From an uncultured bacterium (GTDB lineage Bacteria > Cyanobacteriota > Vampirovibrionia > Gastranaerophilales > Gastranaerophilaceae), in contig CACYTP010000002.1 in the NCBI GenBank assembly GCA_902777385.1, forward strand, positions 183,619 to 247,618: a stretch of 64,000 nucleotides of DNA, in the 5' to 3' direction. The notes below the pieces were generated by a model that was given only the letters and a program-made list of their open reading frames with translations, ran no database searches and was not told the origin of the DNA. Numbering within the stretch: position 1 is the first letter of the stretch; each line of letters opens with the position of its first letter. This document shows positions 17,295-26,229 of this stretch, piece after piece. The position numbers and the translations under genes were made by a program.

Positions 17295-17969
17295 GTGAAA
17301 AATATGATTATGCAAGATAACAATAATAAAATTAGAGAGTATTTAGATTTAGTGCAAAAGGTTGCGAGGGTTGAATATAATCGTGTGCCTTCACACATGC
17401 TTGAGTATGAAGAATTACTTTCTATTGGTATCATTGCAATTCAAGCACTTATAAAAAATAAATCTCCTGAACAGCTTGCAAGGTATAACAATGCTTATGT
17501 TGCTACGGCTGTGAGATGGGCTATAAGAAATGAGTTAAGAATTAGATATAAGTGGTATTCTCTAAAGCATAAGGCTGAGGAGGAAGAAAGTTCGGAAAAT
17601 TCCGAAAATGGGGAAGATGGTACTAAGACCAAAGTTCGTGAAGCAATTTACGAAACTGTTTTATCAATTGAAGGACTTTCTGATGCAGCCAGTGATAATG
17701 ATTCACCATTTGATTTTTTGAAAGACAATCATGCAATGCCGGATGAAAATGCTGAAATTTCAGAAATGGGCAGAATGATAAGAGAAGCTATTTCAAAACT
17801 GCCTGCGAAAGAAAGAACTGTTGTTGAGTACCGTTTCTACCGTAATATGCAGGTAAAGGATATTGCAACTCAAATAGGGCTTTCTCCATCTCGTGTTACT
17901 CGTATCGTACAGGCTTCGCTTAATATAATCCGAGAATATCTTAATTCACACGAGCAATTTGGTTATTAG
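17295..17969 (+). CDS. sigma-70 family factor (FliA-like)
   Basis: A 224-aa protein with sigma region 2 (residues about 25-85, Y-E-E-L-L-S-I-G-I-I-A-I-Q-A-L and a basic stretch R-W-A-I-R-N-E-L-R-I-R-Y) and region 4 (about 165-215, L-P-A-K-E-R-T-V-V-E-Y-R-F-Y and an HTH with I-G-L-S-P-S-R-V-T-R-I). Regions 1 and most of 3 are reduced to an acidic linker. Size and neighbour (flhB) suggest a FliA/WhiG-type alternative sigma factor; SigF/SigB-like is possible. The start is uncertain: GTG at 17295 (weak AAGGA 11 nt upstream) or ATG at 17304. It overlaps the convergent nucleotidase gene by 4 bp. Confidence 0.82.
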   Translation: MKNMIMQDNNNKIREYLDLVQKVARVEYNRVPSHMLEYEELLSIGIIAIQALIKNKSPEQLARYNNAYVATAVRWAIRNELRIRYKWYSLKHKAEEEESSENSENGEDGTKTKVREAIYETVLSIEGLSDAASDNDSPFDFLKDNHAMPDENAEISEMGRMIREAISKLPAKERTVVEYRFYRNMQVKDIATQIGLSPSRVTRIVQASLNIIREYLNSHEQFGY

Positions 17970-19600
17970 TTTTTGTCTTTTGATGGTATTATTGTAACCT
18001 TGTCATTCTCGTTTACTTCAAACGGTTTTTCGAATTTTCTTATATAATCGCAAGCCAGTTTATTTTTATCAAAATTCAGTTTTTCAATTACAAAGTCAGG
18101 ATTTTCATTTTTAGGAAGATAATTATCGCCGCCTGTTGCAAAGAAATCGTCCATTGCCGCCGTAAATTTTCTTTCTGTGCTTGGATTATTAACATCTATT
18201 GGATGTTCATTACCATCTTTATCTACAAATGTTAAAGATTTAAGTTCTCCATTATCAGTCATAGTGTATTTCATTCCTGAAATCATTAATATGCCCGGCT
18301 TATGGGTAGAGTGTTTAAATGAATTGCCGCCGACTTTTATTGCGTCAACAATATCTTTTTCGCTAAGTTTCCCTATCCATATTTTGTCTTCAAAAGGTGT
18401 TATATCATTTATAAGTCTGCTGTCAACAGGACCTTCACTAAAATGTCCTCTCAGATTTCCTGCATTCAATATAGCAATATCTGTTCCGAGTTCATTTTTC
18501 ATAGCATCAACAATAATTCCCCCGTGAGGGTTGTTTTGAATCAATCTTTCTTTTGGTGGTTCAACAGCTTTAGATACATGCCCGATTATTTCAGGTTTTC
18601 CGATAATACTTTCTACAGCTGCTCTTGCCGCCAATGTCCTGTTGAATTGGCGTGTTTTAACCGTGTTATTTTGTGCTTTTGTAATAACGCCGTCTTTGTT
18701 GAATTCTACGTTTAATATACCTACATTTTCTCCGTCTTTCCCGTATTCTGTCAAAATAACGGGTTCGCCTGATTTAGAATATAAAATATTTATATCTTTT
18801 TCCAGTCCGTTTACGAGTTCATGGGTATGAGCACTATGTATAATGTCAATTCCGTCAGTATTTTGTGCAAGCTTTTTATCATTTTTAAGACCACTGTGTG
18901 ATATTATTATAATTTTATTTATACCTTCTTCATTTCTCAGTCTGTCTACTTCATTCTGCACTTTTTCCATCGTAGTTTTGAAATCGTCAATTTTAATATC
19001 TTTAACAGAGTCGTTAAGTTTTACACGCTCGTTCATATCGGAAGGTGCAATACCTATTATGCCGTATTTATGTCCGTTACGTTCTTCTACTACAGACTTC
19101 CCAATTTTACCTGCCATTGGACTGTCAGGTGCAACATTAGCATTTATTGCAAGCAGTTTATAATTTGCATTGTTCATCAATTCTGACAATTTTTCAGGCA
19201 CAACGTCTAATTCGTGATTTCCAAGTGCATTTTCAGTAACACCAACCCAGTTTAAAAATTTATTTGCAACCTGATTTGATGTATAATTTGCACCAAGTAT
19301 AATATCTCCGGATGCCAGTTTAAGTTTGTCCGTATCTTCAGGAGTTGTTCTGTCAAATTGTTTTGAAACTCCGTAAATTCTTTCCATATTGGTCATTTTC
19401 CCGTGAACATCATTTATGGCAAGGATACTTGCTTTAATTGTTTCCGGAGCAACTTTTGCAGCTTTTTGTATGTCGCTATTCGGGTTTGAATTTGCATTAG
19501 GTGATGCATCTGTCGGCTTCTCATCTTTTGTTTGCTGAGTTGCAAAGCCAAATGCCGGATTATATCTGTTTAAATTGTATGATGTAATTTTTTTTATCAT
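17966..19600 (-). CDS. 5'-nucleotidase/UshA-family metallophosphoesterase
   Basis: A 544-aa two-domain enzyme. The metallophosphoesterase half has I-N-D-V-H-G-K, G-D-I-I-L-G-A-N, G-N-H-E-L-D and S-A-H-T-H-E for the two-metal site. The C-terminal substrate domain has L-N-A-G-N-L-R-G and F-A-T-G-G-D-N-Y. Members hydrolyse nucleotides outside the cytoplasm, yet there is no signal peptide. Instead the N-terminus carries N-R-Y-N-P-A-F-G, a motif seen in other proteins of this window. The start is the ATG at 19600 with AAAGGTGA upstream. The previous gene ends 10 bp before, so the pair is an operon. Confidence 0.88.
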   Translation of the reverse strand: MIKKITSYNLNRYNPAFGFATQQTKDEKPTDASPNANSNPNSDIQKAAKVAPETIKASILAINDVHGKMTNMERIYGVSKQFDRTTPEDTDKLKLASGDIILGANYTSNQVANKFLNWVGVTENALGNHELDVVPEKLSELMNNANYKLLAINANVAPDSPMAGKIGKSVVEERNGHKYGIIGIAPSDMNERVKLNDSVKDIKIDDFKTTMEKVQNEVDRLRNEEGINKIIIISHSGLKNDKKLAQNTDGIDIIHSAHTHELVNGLEKDINILYSKSGEPVILTEYGKDGENVGILNVEFNKDGVITKAQNNTVKTRQFNRTLAARAAVESIIGKPEIIGHVSKAVEPPKERLIQNNPHGGIIVDAMKNELGTDIAILNAGNLRGHFSEGPVDSRLINDITPFEDKIWIGKLSEKDIVDAIKVGGNSFKHSTHKPGILMISGMKYTMTDNGELKSLTFVDKDGNEHPIDVNNPSTERKFTAAMDDFFATGGDNYLPKNENPDFVIEKLNFDKNKLACDYIRKFEKPFEVNENDKVTIIPSKDKN

Positions 19601-19610
19601 AATTTCACCT

Positions 19611-21077
19611 TTACGCTGCATTTGAGATATTGTTGTTCGGATTTAATTGAATTTCTTTTGCTTTTTGCTTCATTTCTTTGTATGTATTAAGTCCTTCTAC
19701 CCAATTTTCTACTAACTGAATATCTTTTTCAATTACTTCCTTAGCAAGAGCTGCGTGATGAATTTTAGGAAGTAAAAAGTCTTCGCTGTATTCAATTGCT
19801 TTGGATACGTTATCATCTGTATCGTTGCAGATAAATGTCGTTTTACCGTCTTTAGGATTAGTTCTGTAACCTACAACAGTAATTTCGTGTCCGTTAATTA
19901 TAATATTGTTTTCATCAGTTTGAGTGTAACCGATTATAACATTTTCGCCTCTGTCTATAGAGTCTGTAAGATGACGTTTAACTGTTGCCATATCTGTTTC
20001 GTATCCGATAAGTCTTGCATTTTCGTCAACATTTTGATATGTCATGGAAATTTTATTTTTATCTTCTACAACCGATTCAACGAATGTTTTTTCAAACTCG
20101 ATTAATCCTTTATCATTCTGATTAAATTTGCCTGCACGTTTATCTGAAAGCGTATTATAAGACTGTTGAGAACCTGTCTGCATAAATGTTGACTGCATTA
20201 ATACATCAATTGGGGTTCTTTCTTCAGGATCTTTGTAATCAGTCTGGATTTGAGCTCTTACAATTGCATTACTGTCAGGTTTAAATGTTAATGTAGCTGT
20301 TTTGAAATTATCCGCTTTATAAGGAATTTCAAAAGCATTTAATAACCATATAGCATCAAGAGAGTTGTCTGCGAGCTTATCCAGATGAATTTTCTTTTCA
20401 ACTGAACCTTTTGGTGAAGACAGACCTTCTACAAATCTTGCAAATTCAGCAGGCTGATTTTGAGCAAGGTTAAATTCAATACTTGCAGCAACACAAGTTC
20501 CCGAATGCATAACGTTAATATCTTTAATTACAGCCATCTTTGTATTATTATCTGTTCCCGTAATATTTTTAGCTTTCATATATTCTTGTATAGCATCATT
20601 ACGTTTTGCTGTCGGAATATCACCAAACTGTTGAGTTATCTGATATGGATTGTTAATAGTACTTATCAAATCCTGTGCAAGTTTAACATTGTTAAGACCT
20701 TCTGCACGTTTTGTTGTTAAAATTTTATATAAATTATCCAAAACGGTTGAACTGTCATTAGAATCGGAATTTAACAATAAACCGCTTCTTAACAGATTAT
20801 CAAGCCCTTTTCTCCCGGATTTATCTAAATTTTGAAGAAGTGTATTATATTTATTTTTTTCATCATTTGAAAGCAGTTGAGTTCTGAGGTTAGAAGCAGA
20901 AAATGCAGGATTATAAGGAACTTCATTGATTAAATTTTTAAATTTTCTTGAAGTTTTGTGTGCTGCAGGTTTATCCGCAACTTTTTCAGCCGGAGCAACA
21001 TCTTCCGGTTTTGCATTGCCGGCAGGATATGCACTGTTGTAATAATTTTGATTAAAATAATTGCTGTATGGATACAC
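19611..21077 (-). CDS. hypothetical protein with a papain/C39-like cysteine peptidase pattern
   Basis: A 488-aa protein that I cannot assign firmly. A Cys in S-G-T-C-V-A-A-S (about residue 192), a His in G-H-E-I-T-V-V-G-Y (about 395) and I-C-N-D-T-D-D (about 415) come in the order Cys-His-Asn/Asp of papain-fold peptidases. The N-terminal 60 residues are Tyr/Asn/Ala-rich, without a signal peptide, and hold Y-N-P-A-F-S. I prefer the GTG at 21077, because GGAG is 9 nt upstream; the GTG at 21086 touches that site. It is cotranscribed with the nucleotidase gene. Confidence 0.6.
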   Translation of the reverse strand: MYPYSNYFNQNYYNSAYPAGNAKPEDVAPAEKVADKPAAHKTSRKFKNLINEVPYNPAFSASNLRTQLLSNDEKNKYNTLLQNLDKSGRKGLDNLLRSGLLLNSDSNDSSTVLDNLYKILTTKRAEGLNNVKLAQDLISTINNPYQITQQFGDIPTAKRNDAIQEYMKAKNITGTDNNTKMAVIKDINVMHSGTCVAASIEFNLAQNQPAEFARFVEGLSSPKGSVEKKIHLDKLADNSLDAIWLLNAFEIPYKADNFKTATLTFKPDSNAIVRAQIQTDYKDPEERTPIDVLMQSTFMQTGSQQSYNTLSDKRAGKFNQNDKGLIEFEKTFVESVVEDKNKISMTYQNVDENARLIGYETDMATVKRHLTDSIDRGENVIIGYTQTDENNIIINGHEITVVGYRTNPKDGKTTFICNDTDDNVSKAIEYSEDFLLPKIHHAALAKEVIEKDIQLVENWVEGLNTYKEMKQKAKEIQLNPNNNISNAA

Positions 21078-21179
21078 TTCTAACACTCCACTACTATATA
21101 TATAATTAAAAAATAAAAGTTATTAAAAATTGCTAATTTGTAAATTTAATTTTAAATATTGTTACGAAAGCTAATTATG

Positions 21180-21208
21180 TTGACTATACAGTTATTAAAA
21201 TTTAAAAT
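21180..21208 (+). promoter_or_regulatory. predicted leaderless promoter of the TOPRIM gene
   Basis: TTGACT (21180-21185), a 17-nt spacer and TAAAAT (21203-21208), then 6 nt and the ATG at 21215. No ribosome site is present. Confidence 0.6.
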
Positions 21209-21214
21209 TAAATT

Positions 21215-22222
21215 ATGTATGCTGTTGATATAGATGTAAAAAATATAAAGTTTAAACCGCTATCATTTGACAGGTTAACTATTTGCATTGATAGACTTAC
21301 CAGATTTAAAAATTTTGAGGATAAATATACTAGAGTATTTAAGGATATTTTATCGGAATCTCTTATAGCACCAAAATTCAAGAAAAATGAATTAGACAGT
21401 ATTGATTATTCTGCTCTTACAAAAATTGTAGAAAGTATAATTAATAAATCCCTTGATGAGCTTTGTTCAGAAGTTTCAGAACCTAACTATTTAATAAATG
21501 ACAGATTGAAAAATTATGAGATGTCTTTATTTATTTCGGATTTTGAGGCTCAAAAGCTTTTGGATAACAAAATTAATTATTATAAGTTTATACCCTTTAT
21601 TGATGAAAGTATGCCATTAAATTTGCTGTGGCTAAAAAAGTTGGGATTGCAGGAATATTCTGCAGAGTATTCTCATGCAAATTCAATGAAATTTCCAGTA
21701 ACGAAAGTTGTTATATGCGAAGGGATTACAGAAGAGATTTTACTGCCTGAATTTGCAAAGCTTCTTGACTACAATTTTGATAAAAATGGGGTACAGCTTA
21801 TTTCTGCAGGCGGTAAAAATCAGGTTGTAAAACTGTTTTATAAGTTTGCGGAACAGTTGAAAATTCCAATATTTGTACTCCTTGATTCAGATGCTGAACA
21901 AAACGCCATAGAAATAGAACCAAAACTAAGAAAACATGACAAAATTTACAGAATTGAATCGGGAGAATTTGAGGATATATTACCTAAAAGCCTTATCGAA
22001 AAATCATTAAATTCTTCAATAAAAAATATTTCCCTCTCTCCGGAGGAGGAAAGTGATTATTCAGAAGGTACAGTTCATTATTTGGAAGAATTCTACAGAA
22101 CTCGAGGAGCACATGAGTTTAAGAAAGCTGAATTTGCACATATTGTTAAAGAAAATATTACAGGAATAACTGATGTATCCGACGAATTTATAAAAATCAT
22201 AAACGAATTAAAATCGCTGTAA
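21215..22222 (+). CDS. OLD-family TOPRIM-domain protein without the ATPase half
   Basis: A 335-aa protein. Residues about 160-260 form a TOPRIM fold: V-V-I-C-E-G-I-T-E-E (about 164-173) gives the catalytic Glu and L-L-D-S-D-A-E (about 222-228) the D-x-D-x-E metal site, as in OLD nucleases. OLD proteins normally have an ABC-type ATPase first. Here residues 1-155 are a helical region with no Walker motifs. It may be a nuclease subunit or a stand-alone TOPRIM protein. The promoter predicts a leaderless mRNA. Confidence 0.7.
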   Translation: MYAVDIDVKNIKFKPLSFDRLTICIDRLTRFKNFEDKYTRVFKDILSESLIAPKFKKNELDSIDYSALTKIVESIINKSLDELCSEVSEPNYLINDRLKNYEMSLFISDFEAQKLLDNKINYYKFIPFIDESMPLNLLWLKKLGLQEYSAEYSHANSMKFPVTKVVICEGITEEILLPEFAKLLDYNFDKNGVQLISAGGKNQVVKLFYKFAEQLKIPIFVLLDSDAEQNAIEIEPKLRKHDKIYRIESGEFEDILPKSLIEKSLNSSIKNISLSPEEESDYSEGTVHYLEEFYRTRGAHEFKKAEFAHIVKENITGITDVSDEFIKIINELKSL

Positions 22223-22225
22223 CCC

Positions 22226-22251
22226 TTGACAAGTAGTAGTAGTAGTAGTAT
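22226..22251 (+). promoter_or_regulatory. promoter with six AGT repeats between -35 and -10
   Basis: A perfect TTGACA (22226-22231) is followed by AGT repeated six times (22232-22249). TAGTAT (22246-22251) lies exactly 6 nt before the ATG at 22258 but only 14 nt from the -35. TATATG (22249-22254) has the ideal 17-nt spacing but a poor last base and would overlap the alternative ATG. Changes in repeat number would alter the spacing. Confidence 0.55.
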
Positions 22252-22257
22252 ATGCCT

Positions 22258-22794
22258 ATGAGCAAATTATTAAAATCTTGTGGAATTTTATTACTTATTT
22301 TTATCTTTGCATCTTTAAGCACTAATGCTCAGGGTACTATTTCATTACCTAAAATAGGTGGCGAAAATAATACTTTTAATTATTCTTCCAATTCAGCTAT
22401 CACACAAAATCAGGAATTAAGTGAAAATTCGAGTAGTGTTGACTTTTATCCATATATGCGAGAATTGGTTAGAAGATTGATATTAAACTGGAATCCGCCA
22501 AGAGACAAGGTTTTACATAATGTTGTAACGTTTTTTACCATAAGCAAAGACGGAATGATAACAAATATCAAAATTTTAGAAACCTCCGGTTCTAAAACTT
22601 CTGATGATGCAGCTATTAAAGCAATTCAAACTACTAATCCGGCACGTCCGCTGCCGGCTGATTTCTCCGGCGATCATATTGATGTATCATTTACTTTTCC
22701 TTATGGCGGCAATGATTATGAAGACGGTGGCTGGTATGACAGGAAAGCTTATCAAGAATGGTATAATGAGCATAAAAAGAACAAAAGAAAATAA
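22258..22794 (+). CDS. TonB C-terminal-domain protein (exported)
   Basis: A 178-aa protein. Residues 5-24 are a signal peptide or anchor ending near T-N-A-Q. Residues about 70-150 match the TonB C-terminal domain (L-I-L-N-W-N-P-P, F-T-I-S-K-D-G-M-I-T-N-I-K-I-L-E-T-S-G, D-D-A-A-I-K-A-I), which contacts TonB boxes of outer-membrane transporters. It is shorter than true TonB and lacks the Pro-rich spacer, so it may be a periplasmic relative. The start at 22258 rather than the ATG at 22252 is chosen from the promoter geometry. No ribosome site. Confidence 0.78.
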   Translation: MSKLLKSCGILLLIFIFASLSTNAQGTISLPKIGGENNTFNYSSNSAITQNQELSENSSSVDFYPYMRELVRRLILNWNPPRDKVLHNVVTFFTISKDGMITNIKILETSGSKTSDDAAIKAIQTTNPARPLPADFSGDHIDVSFTFPYGGNDYEDGGWYDRKAYQEWYNEHKKNKRK

Positions 22795-22829
22795 ACTATA
22801 GGCACGTTATGATGCACTATACTATATTA

Positions 22830-24248
22830 TTAATATCTGAAATCTCTCTTGCCCGAATGAATTAATTTTAGTTTTGATGATACATCTTCTGCCATTTTCT
22901 TATTTTCAAATAATTCAAGCTCTTTTGAGATTAAATTTTCCCCTGCTATCTTTGTTTCATCCGACGCATAATCTTCAAGGTATTCTTTTAGTGTTAGAAG
23001 TGCATTCGGGTGGCAGAAATTATGTATCTGTTCATCTTTGCATATAGCCATAAACCTATCACCGGTTCTGCCTTCTCTATAGCATGCCGTACAAAAACTA
23101 GGTATATACCCTAAATCAATCAGCCAGTGCATAACTTCATCCAAAGGTCGTCTGTCAGACACATCAAATTGTGCGGATTCTTCTTTTTCAGCCATAGGTT
23201 CATAATATCCGCCTACACTTGTTTTAGATCCGCCGCTAATTTGAGAAATTCCAAGTTGTAAAACTCGTTCTCTGCATTCTTTTGATTCTCTTGTAGAAAT
23301 TATCATGCCCGTATAAGGAACAGCAATTCTGATACAAGCAATAATTTTTGCAAAAGTATCATCGTCAATTCCATTTTCAAATGCTGTCGGGTCAATATCA
23401 TCTGCTTTTTTAATTCTCGGAACACTTATTGTATGCGGACCAACTCCGTGAACTGCCTCCAAATGCTCTGCATGCATTAATAATGCTGCAAACTCATATT
23501 TGTATGTTGACAGACCGTATAGCACTCCCAGACCTACATCATCAATTCCGCCTTCCATGGCTCTGTCCATAGCTTCCGTATGGTATGCGTAATTATGTTT
23601 TGGACCGGTCGGATGTAATCTTTCGTATCTTTCTTTATCGTAGGTTTCTTGGAACAAAATATAAGTTCCTATTCCTGCTTCTTTTAATTTTCTGTAATTT
23701 TCAACGGTGGTTGCCGCAATATTAACGTTGACACGTCTTATTGCACCATTTTTGTGTTTTATAGAGTAAATTGTTTTAATTGATTCCAAAACATATTCAA
23801 TAGGATTATTTACTGGATCTTCTCCTGTCTCAATTGCAAGTCGTTTATGTCCCATATCTTGCAAAGCCGTAACTTCTTGTACTATTTCTTCTTGCGTAAG
23901 CTTTTTCCTTGGAATATGTTTATTTTTAGCATGATATGGGCAATATACGCATCCGTTTACACAATAGTTTGAGAGGTATAAAGGAGCAAAAAGCACAATT
24001 CTGTTGCCGTAATAATCATGCTTTATCTCCTTTGCCAGTGAAAATATTTCTTCGTTTCTGCTCATATCATCACAAGCTAATAATATAGAGGCTTCTCTAT
24101 GCGTTAACCCTTTCTTTAGTCTGGCTTTTTCCAGTATTTTGTCTATAAGTTCAGTATTGTTTTTATTCTTTTCAGCATAATCAAGGGTATCAATAACCTC
24201 CTGATTATCAATAAATTCTTCGGCATTAAGTGATTTTGGATTATACAT
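22830..24248 (-). CDS. hydG: [FeFe]-hydrogenase maturase HydG (radical SAM tyrosine lyase)
   Basis: A 472-aa radical SAM enzyme that cleaves tyrosine to make the CO and CN ligands of the H-cluster. C96-x3-C100-x2-C103 binds the SAM cluster, and the C-terminal C-T-A-C plus a Cys 22 residues later (about 383-410) is the HydG-specific second cluster site, which separates it from ThiH. The start is the ATG at 24248 with GGGGAG 5 nt upstream; the frame continues 8 codons further but lacks a site there. HydE is 33 kb away. HydF and a hydrogenase are not in the window. Confidence 0.95.
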   Translation of the reverse strand: MYNPKSLNAEEFIDNQEVIDTLDYAEKNKNNTELIDKILEKARLKKGLTHREASILLACDDMSRNEEIFSLAKEIKHDYYGNRIVLFAPLYLSNYCVNGCVYCPYHAKNKHIPRKKLTQEEIVQEVTALQDMGHKRLAIETGEDPVNNPIEYVLESIKTIYSIKHKNGAIRRVNVNIAATTVENYRKLKEAGIGTYILFQETYDKERYERLHPTGPKHNYAYHTEAMDRAMEGGIDDVGLGVLYGLSTYKYEFAALLMHAEHLEAVHGVGPHTISVPRIKKADDIDPTAFENGIDDDTFAKIIACIRIAVPYTGMIISTRESKECRERVLQLGISQISGGSKTSVGGYYEPMAEKEESAQFDVSDRRPLDEVMHWLIDLGYIPSFCTACYREGRTGDRFMAICKDEQIHNFCHPNALLTLKEYLEDYASDETKIAGENLISKELELFENKKMAEDVSSKLKLIHSGKRDFRY

Positions 24249-24317
24249 AACTTCTCCCCTGTTAATTATCATGATAAACGCTGAACAACTAAAGTAAAGA
24301 GTATATGTTCAATACCA

Positions 24318-25391
24318 TTATTTTTTGTAAGTTATAAGTATATCAGGCGTAAAGTGTTGTACGTCAGCTATCTTAAACTGTACAGAATCGTTAATTGATG
24401 TAACACTTCTGTAGTTAAAACAGGATAAACCGCTGTTATCACCTAAAATTTTGGGAGCAATAAATTGATAAATTTTGTCGGTGTAATTTAGGAATGAACC
24501 GTTGAGGTGTCCGCCAGCCTCTACTAATATACTCATAATTCCTAATTCATATATTTTATTTAAAACATGGTTTAAATCAATTTTATTATCATTTACATGA
24601 CAAGGAAATAAATTTATATTCTTTTTCGTTTCAATTTGTCTTAAAATTGATTTTGGCTTGTCTGGATCAATATTTTTATCATAGAAAACATAAATAGTTC
24701 CACTTTTATAAATATTCGCATTTTCAAAATCAGTTTTTAGTTCTCTATCCAGTACTATTTTATATTTATGCTCCATTGTAGGATTATCTGCGATAACAGT
24801 TGATGATGACGTCAGAATTGCATCATACATATTCCTTATTTGCTTTACATGATTCCTTGCGTTATCTGATGTAATCCACTTTGAAGAACCTGTATAAGCC
24901 GCAATTTTACCGTCAATTGTTGTTGCGGTTTTGATTGCAACAAAAGTTTTGTGTTCTGTCATGTTTTTGATAAATACTTCGTTAAGTTCCCTGCATTCAT
25001 CTTCCAAAATATTTTCTATTACCTCAATACCTGCGTTTTTTAGCTTTGTTATACCGTTTCCTGCAACTATCGGGTTAACATCACGCATGCCTGTAACAAC
25101 TCTTTTTATGCCCTTTTCTATTATTAAGTCTGCACATGGCGGAGTTTTCCCAAAATGGCTGCATGGTTCAAGATTAACCACTAATGTGTGCGGTTTTTTA
25201 TCTGAGTTCATAAGGTTAAGCAGGGCATTTCTTTCTGCATGATTTTCTCCGTACTGTTCATGATACCCCTCAGAAATTATGTTTCCCTGTGCATCAAGAA
25301 CTACACACCCGACCATAGGATTAGGCGATACTTTTCCCTGACCAAGTTTTGCAAGTTCTATACATCTTTGCATTAATAATTCGTAATCCAT
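24318..25391 (-). CDS. ribD: bifunctional riboflavin deaminase/reductase RibD
   Basis: A 357-aa enzyme for two riboflavin steps: deamination of the pyrimidine and reduction of its ribosyl group. The deaminase zinc site is H51-A-E53 and P-C77 to C86 (E-P-C-S-H-F-G-K-T-P-P-C). The reductase half (about 150-355) has K-T-A-T-T-I-D-G-K-I-A and S-K-W-I-T. No other rib gene or FMN riboswitch is nearby. TAAAAT lies 6 nt before the ATG with no SD, so a leaderless mRNA is predicted. Confidence 0.95.
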   Translation of the reverse strand: MDYELLMQRCIELAKLGQGKVSPNPMVGCVVLDAQGNIISEGYHEQYGENHAERNALLNLMNSDKKPHTLVVNLEPCSHFGKTPPCADLIIEKGIKRVVTGMRDVNPIVAGNGITKLKNAGIEVIENILEDECRELNEVFIKNMTEHKTFVAIKTATTIDGKIAAYTGSSKWITSDNARNHVKQIRNMYDAILTSSSTVIADNPTMEHKYKIVLDRELKTDFENANIYKSGTIYVFYDKNIDPDKPKSILRQIETKKNINLFPCHVNDNKIDLNHVLNKIYELGIMSILVEAGGHLNGSFLNYTDKIYQFIAPKILGDNSGLSCFNYRSVTSINDSVQFKIADVQHFTPDILITYKK

Positions 25392-25464
25392 AATTGTATT
25401 TTAACAGAAATAATGGTATTTTATAAATATAATGTTTATATTATTTTAAGAAGGAGAATAAGTT

Positions 25465-26160
25465 ATGGTAGACATTAAGTACATCGGACACAGTGCGTTT
25501 GAGTTTAAAACCGGCGATAAATCTATTATTGTTGATCCTTATGTTTCAAAAAATGAAAAATACAATTATAAAAAATCAAATATTGTGGATATTTTTGTAA
25601 CTCATGGGCATTCTGATCATTTGGGTGAAGCCATCGAAATTTCAAAAGATAAAAAAGCTCCAATTACTGCTATAGCTGAAGTTGCAACATATTGCTCGGG
25701 TAAAAAATGTAAAACAAGATCTGTAGGACTTGGAAGCTGGTTATATTATGACTGGGGCAGAGCTATATTTTTGCCTGCATACCATTCAAGCACTTTGCCT
25801 GACGGTTCTTATGGCGGTGTCGCTGCAAGTATAATATTTGATATTGAAGGCGTGCGTATTTTCCATGCAGGAGATACTTGTTTGCATTCCGAATTAAAGA
25901 CATATAAAGAACTTTACAGACCTAATATTGCATTATTACCGATTGGCGGTACATATACTATGGATGTTGAACATGCTGTTGTGGCAGCTGACTGGTTAGG
26001 TGCAAAGACGGTTATCCCAATGCACTACAATACTTTCCCTGAAATTCAGGCTGATTTACAAAGATTTGCTCAGTTAATGCAGGTTAATAACACAAATTGT
26101 GCAATACTTAACCCTGAACAAATTGATCAAGATGAAAAATCAGTTAAGTCTGCTAAATAA
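25465..26160 (+). CDS. UPF0173 metallo-beta-lactamase-fold hydrolase
   Basis: A 231-aa metal-dependent hydrolase of the UPF0173/YtkL type. It has V-D-P-Y near residue 22, the metal motif T-H-G-H-S-D-H-L-G (about 50-58), F-H-A-G-D-T-C (about 134) and a late His in P-M-H-Y-N-T-F-P. The substrate is unknown; related proteins hydrolyse small esters or phosphodiesters. AAGGAG precedes the ATG. It is monocistronic and ends at a strong bidirectional hairpin. Confidence 0.92.
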   Translation: MVDIKYIGHSAFEFKTGDKSIIVDPYVSKNEKYNYKKSNIVDIFVTHGHSDHLGEAIEISKDKKAPITAIAEVATYCSGKKCKTRSVGLGSWLYYDWGRAIFLPAYHSSTLPDGSYGGVAASIIFDIEGVRIFHAGDTCLHSELKTYKELYRPNIALLPIGGTYTMDVEHAVVAADWLGAKTVIPMHYNTFPEIQADLQRFAQLMQVNNTNCAILNPEQIDQDEKSVKSAK

Positions 26161-26185
26161 TAATTAATTATATTAAAATGTAAAA

Positions 26186-26217
26186 GAAAAAGACCATCAT
26201 TACGATGGTCTTTTTTT
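26186..26217. terminator. bidirectional intrinsic terminator
   Basis: AGACCATC/GATGGTCT stem with a 5-nt loop, flanked by A5 on the left and T7 on the right, between two convergent genes. It can serve both strands. Confidence 0.88.
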
Positions 26218-26229
26218 ATTATTAAAAAA

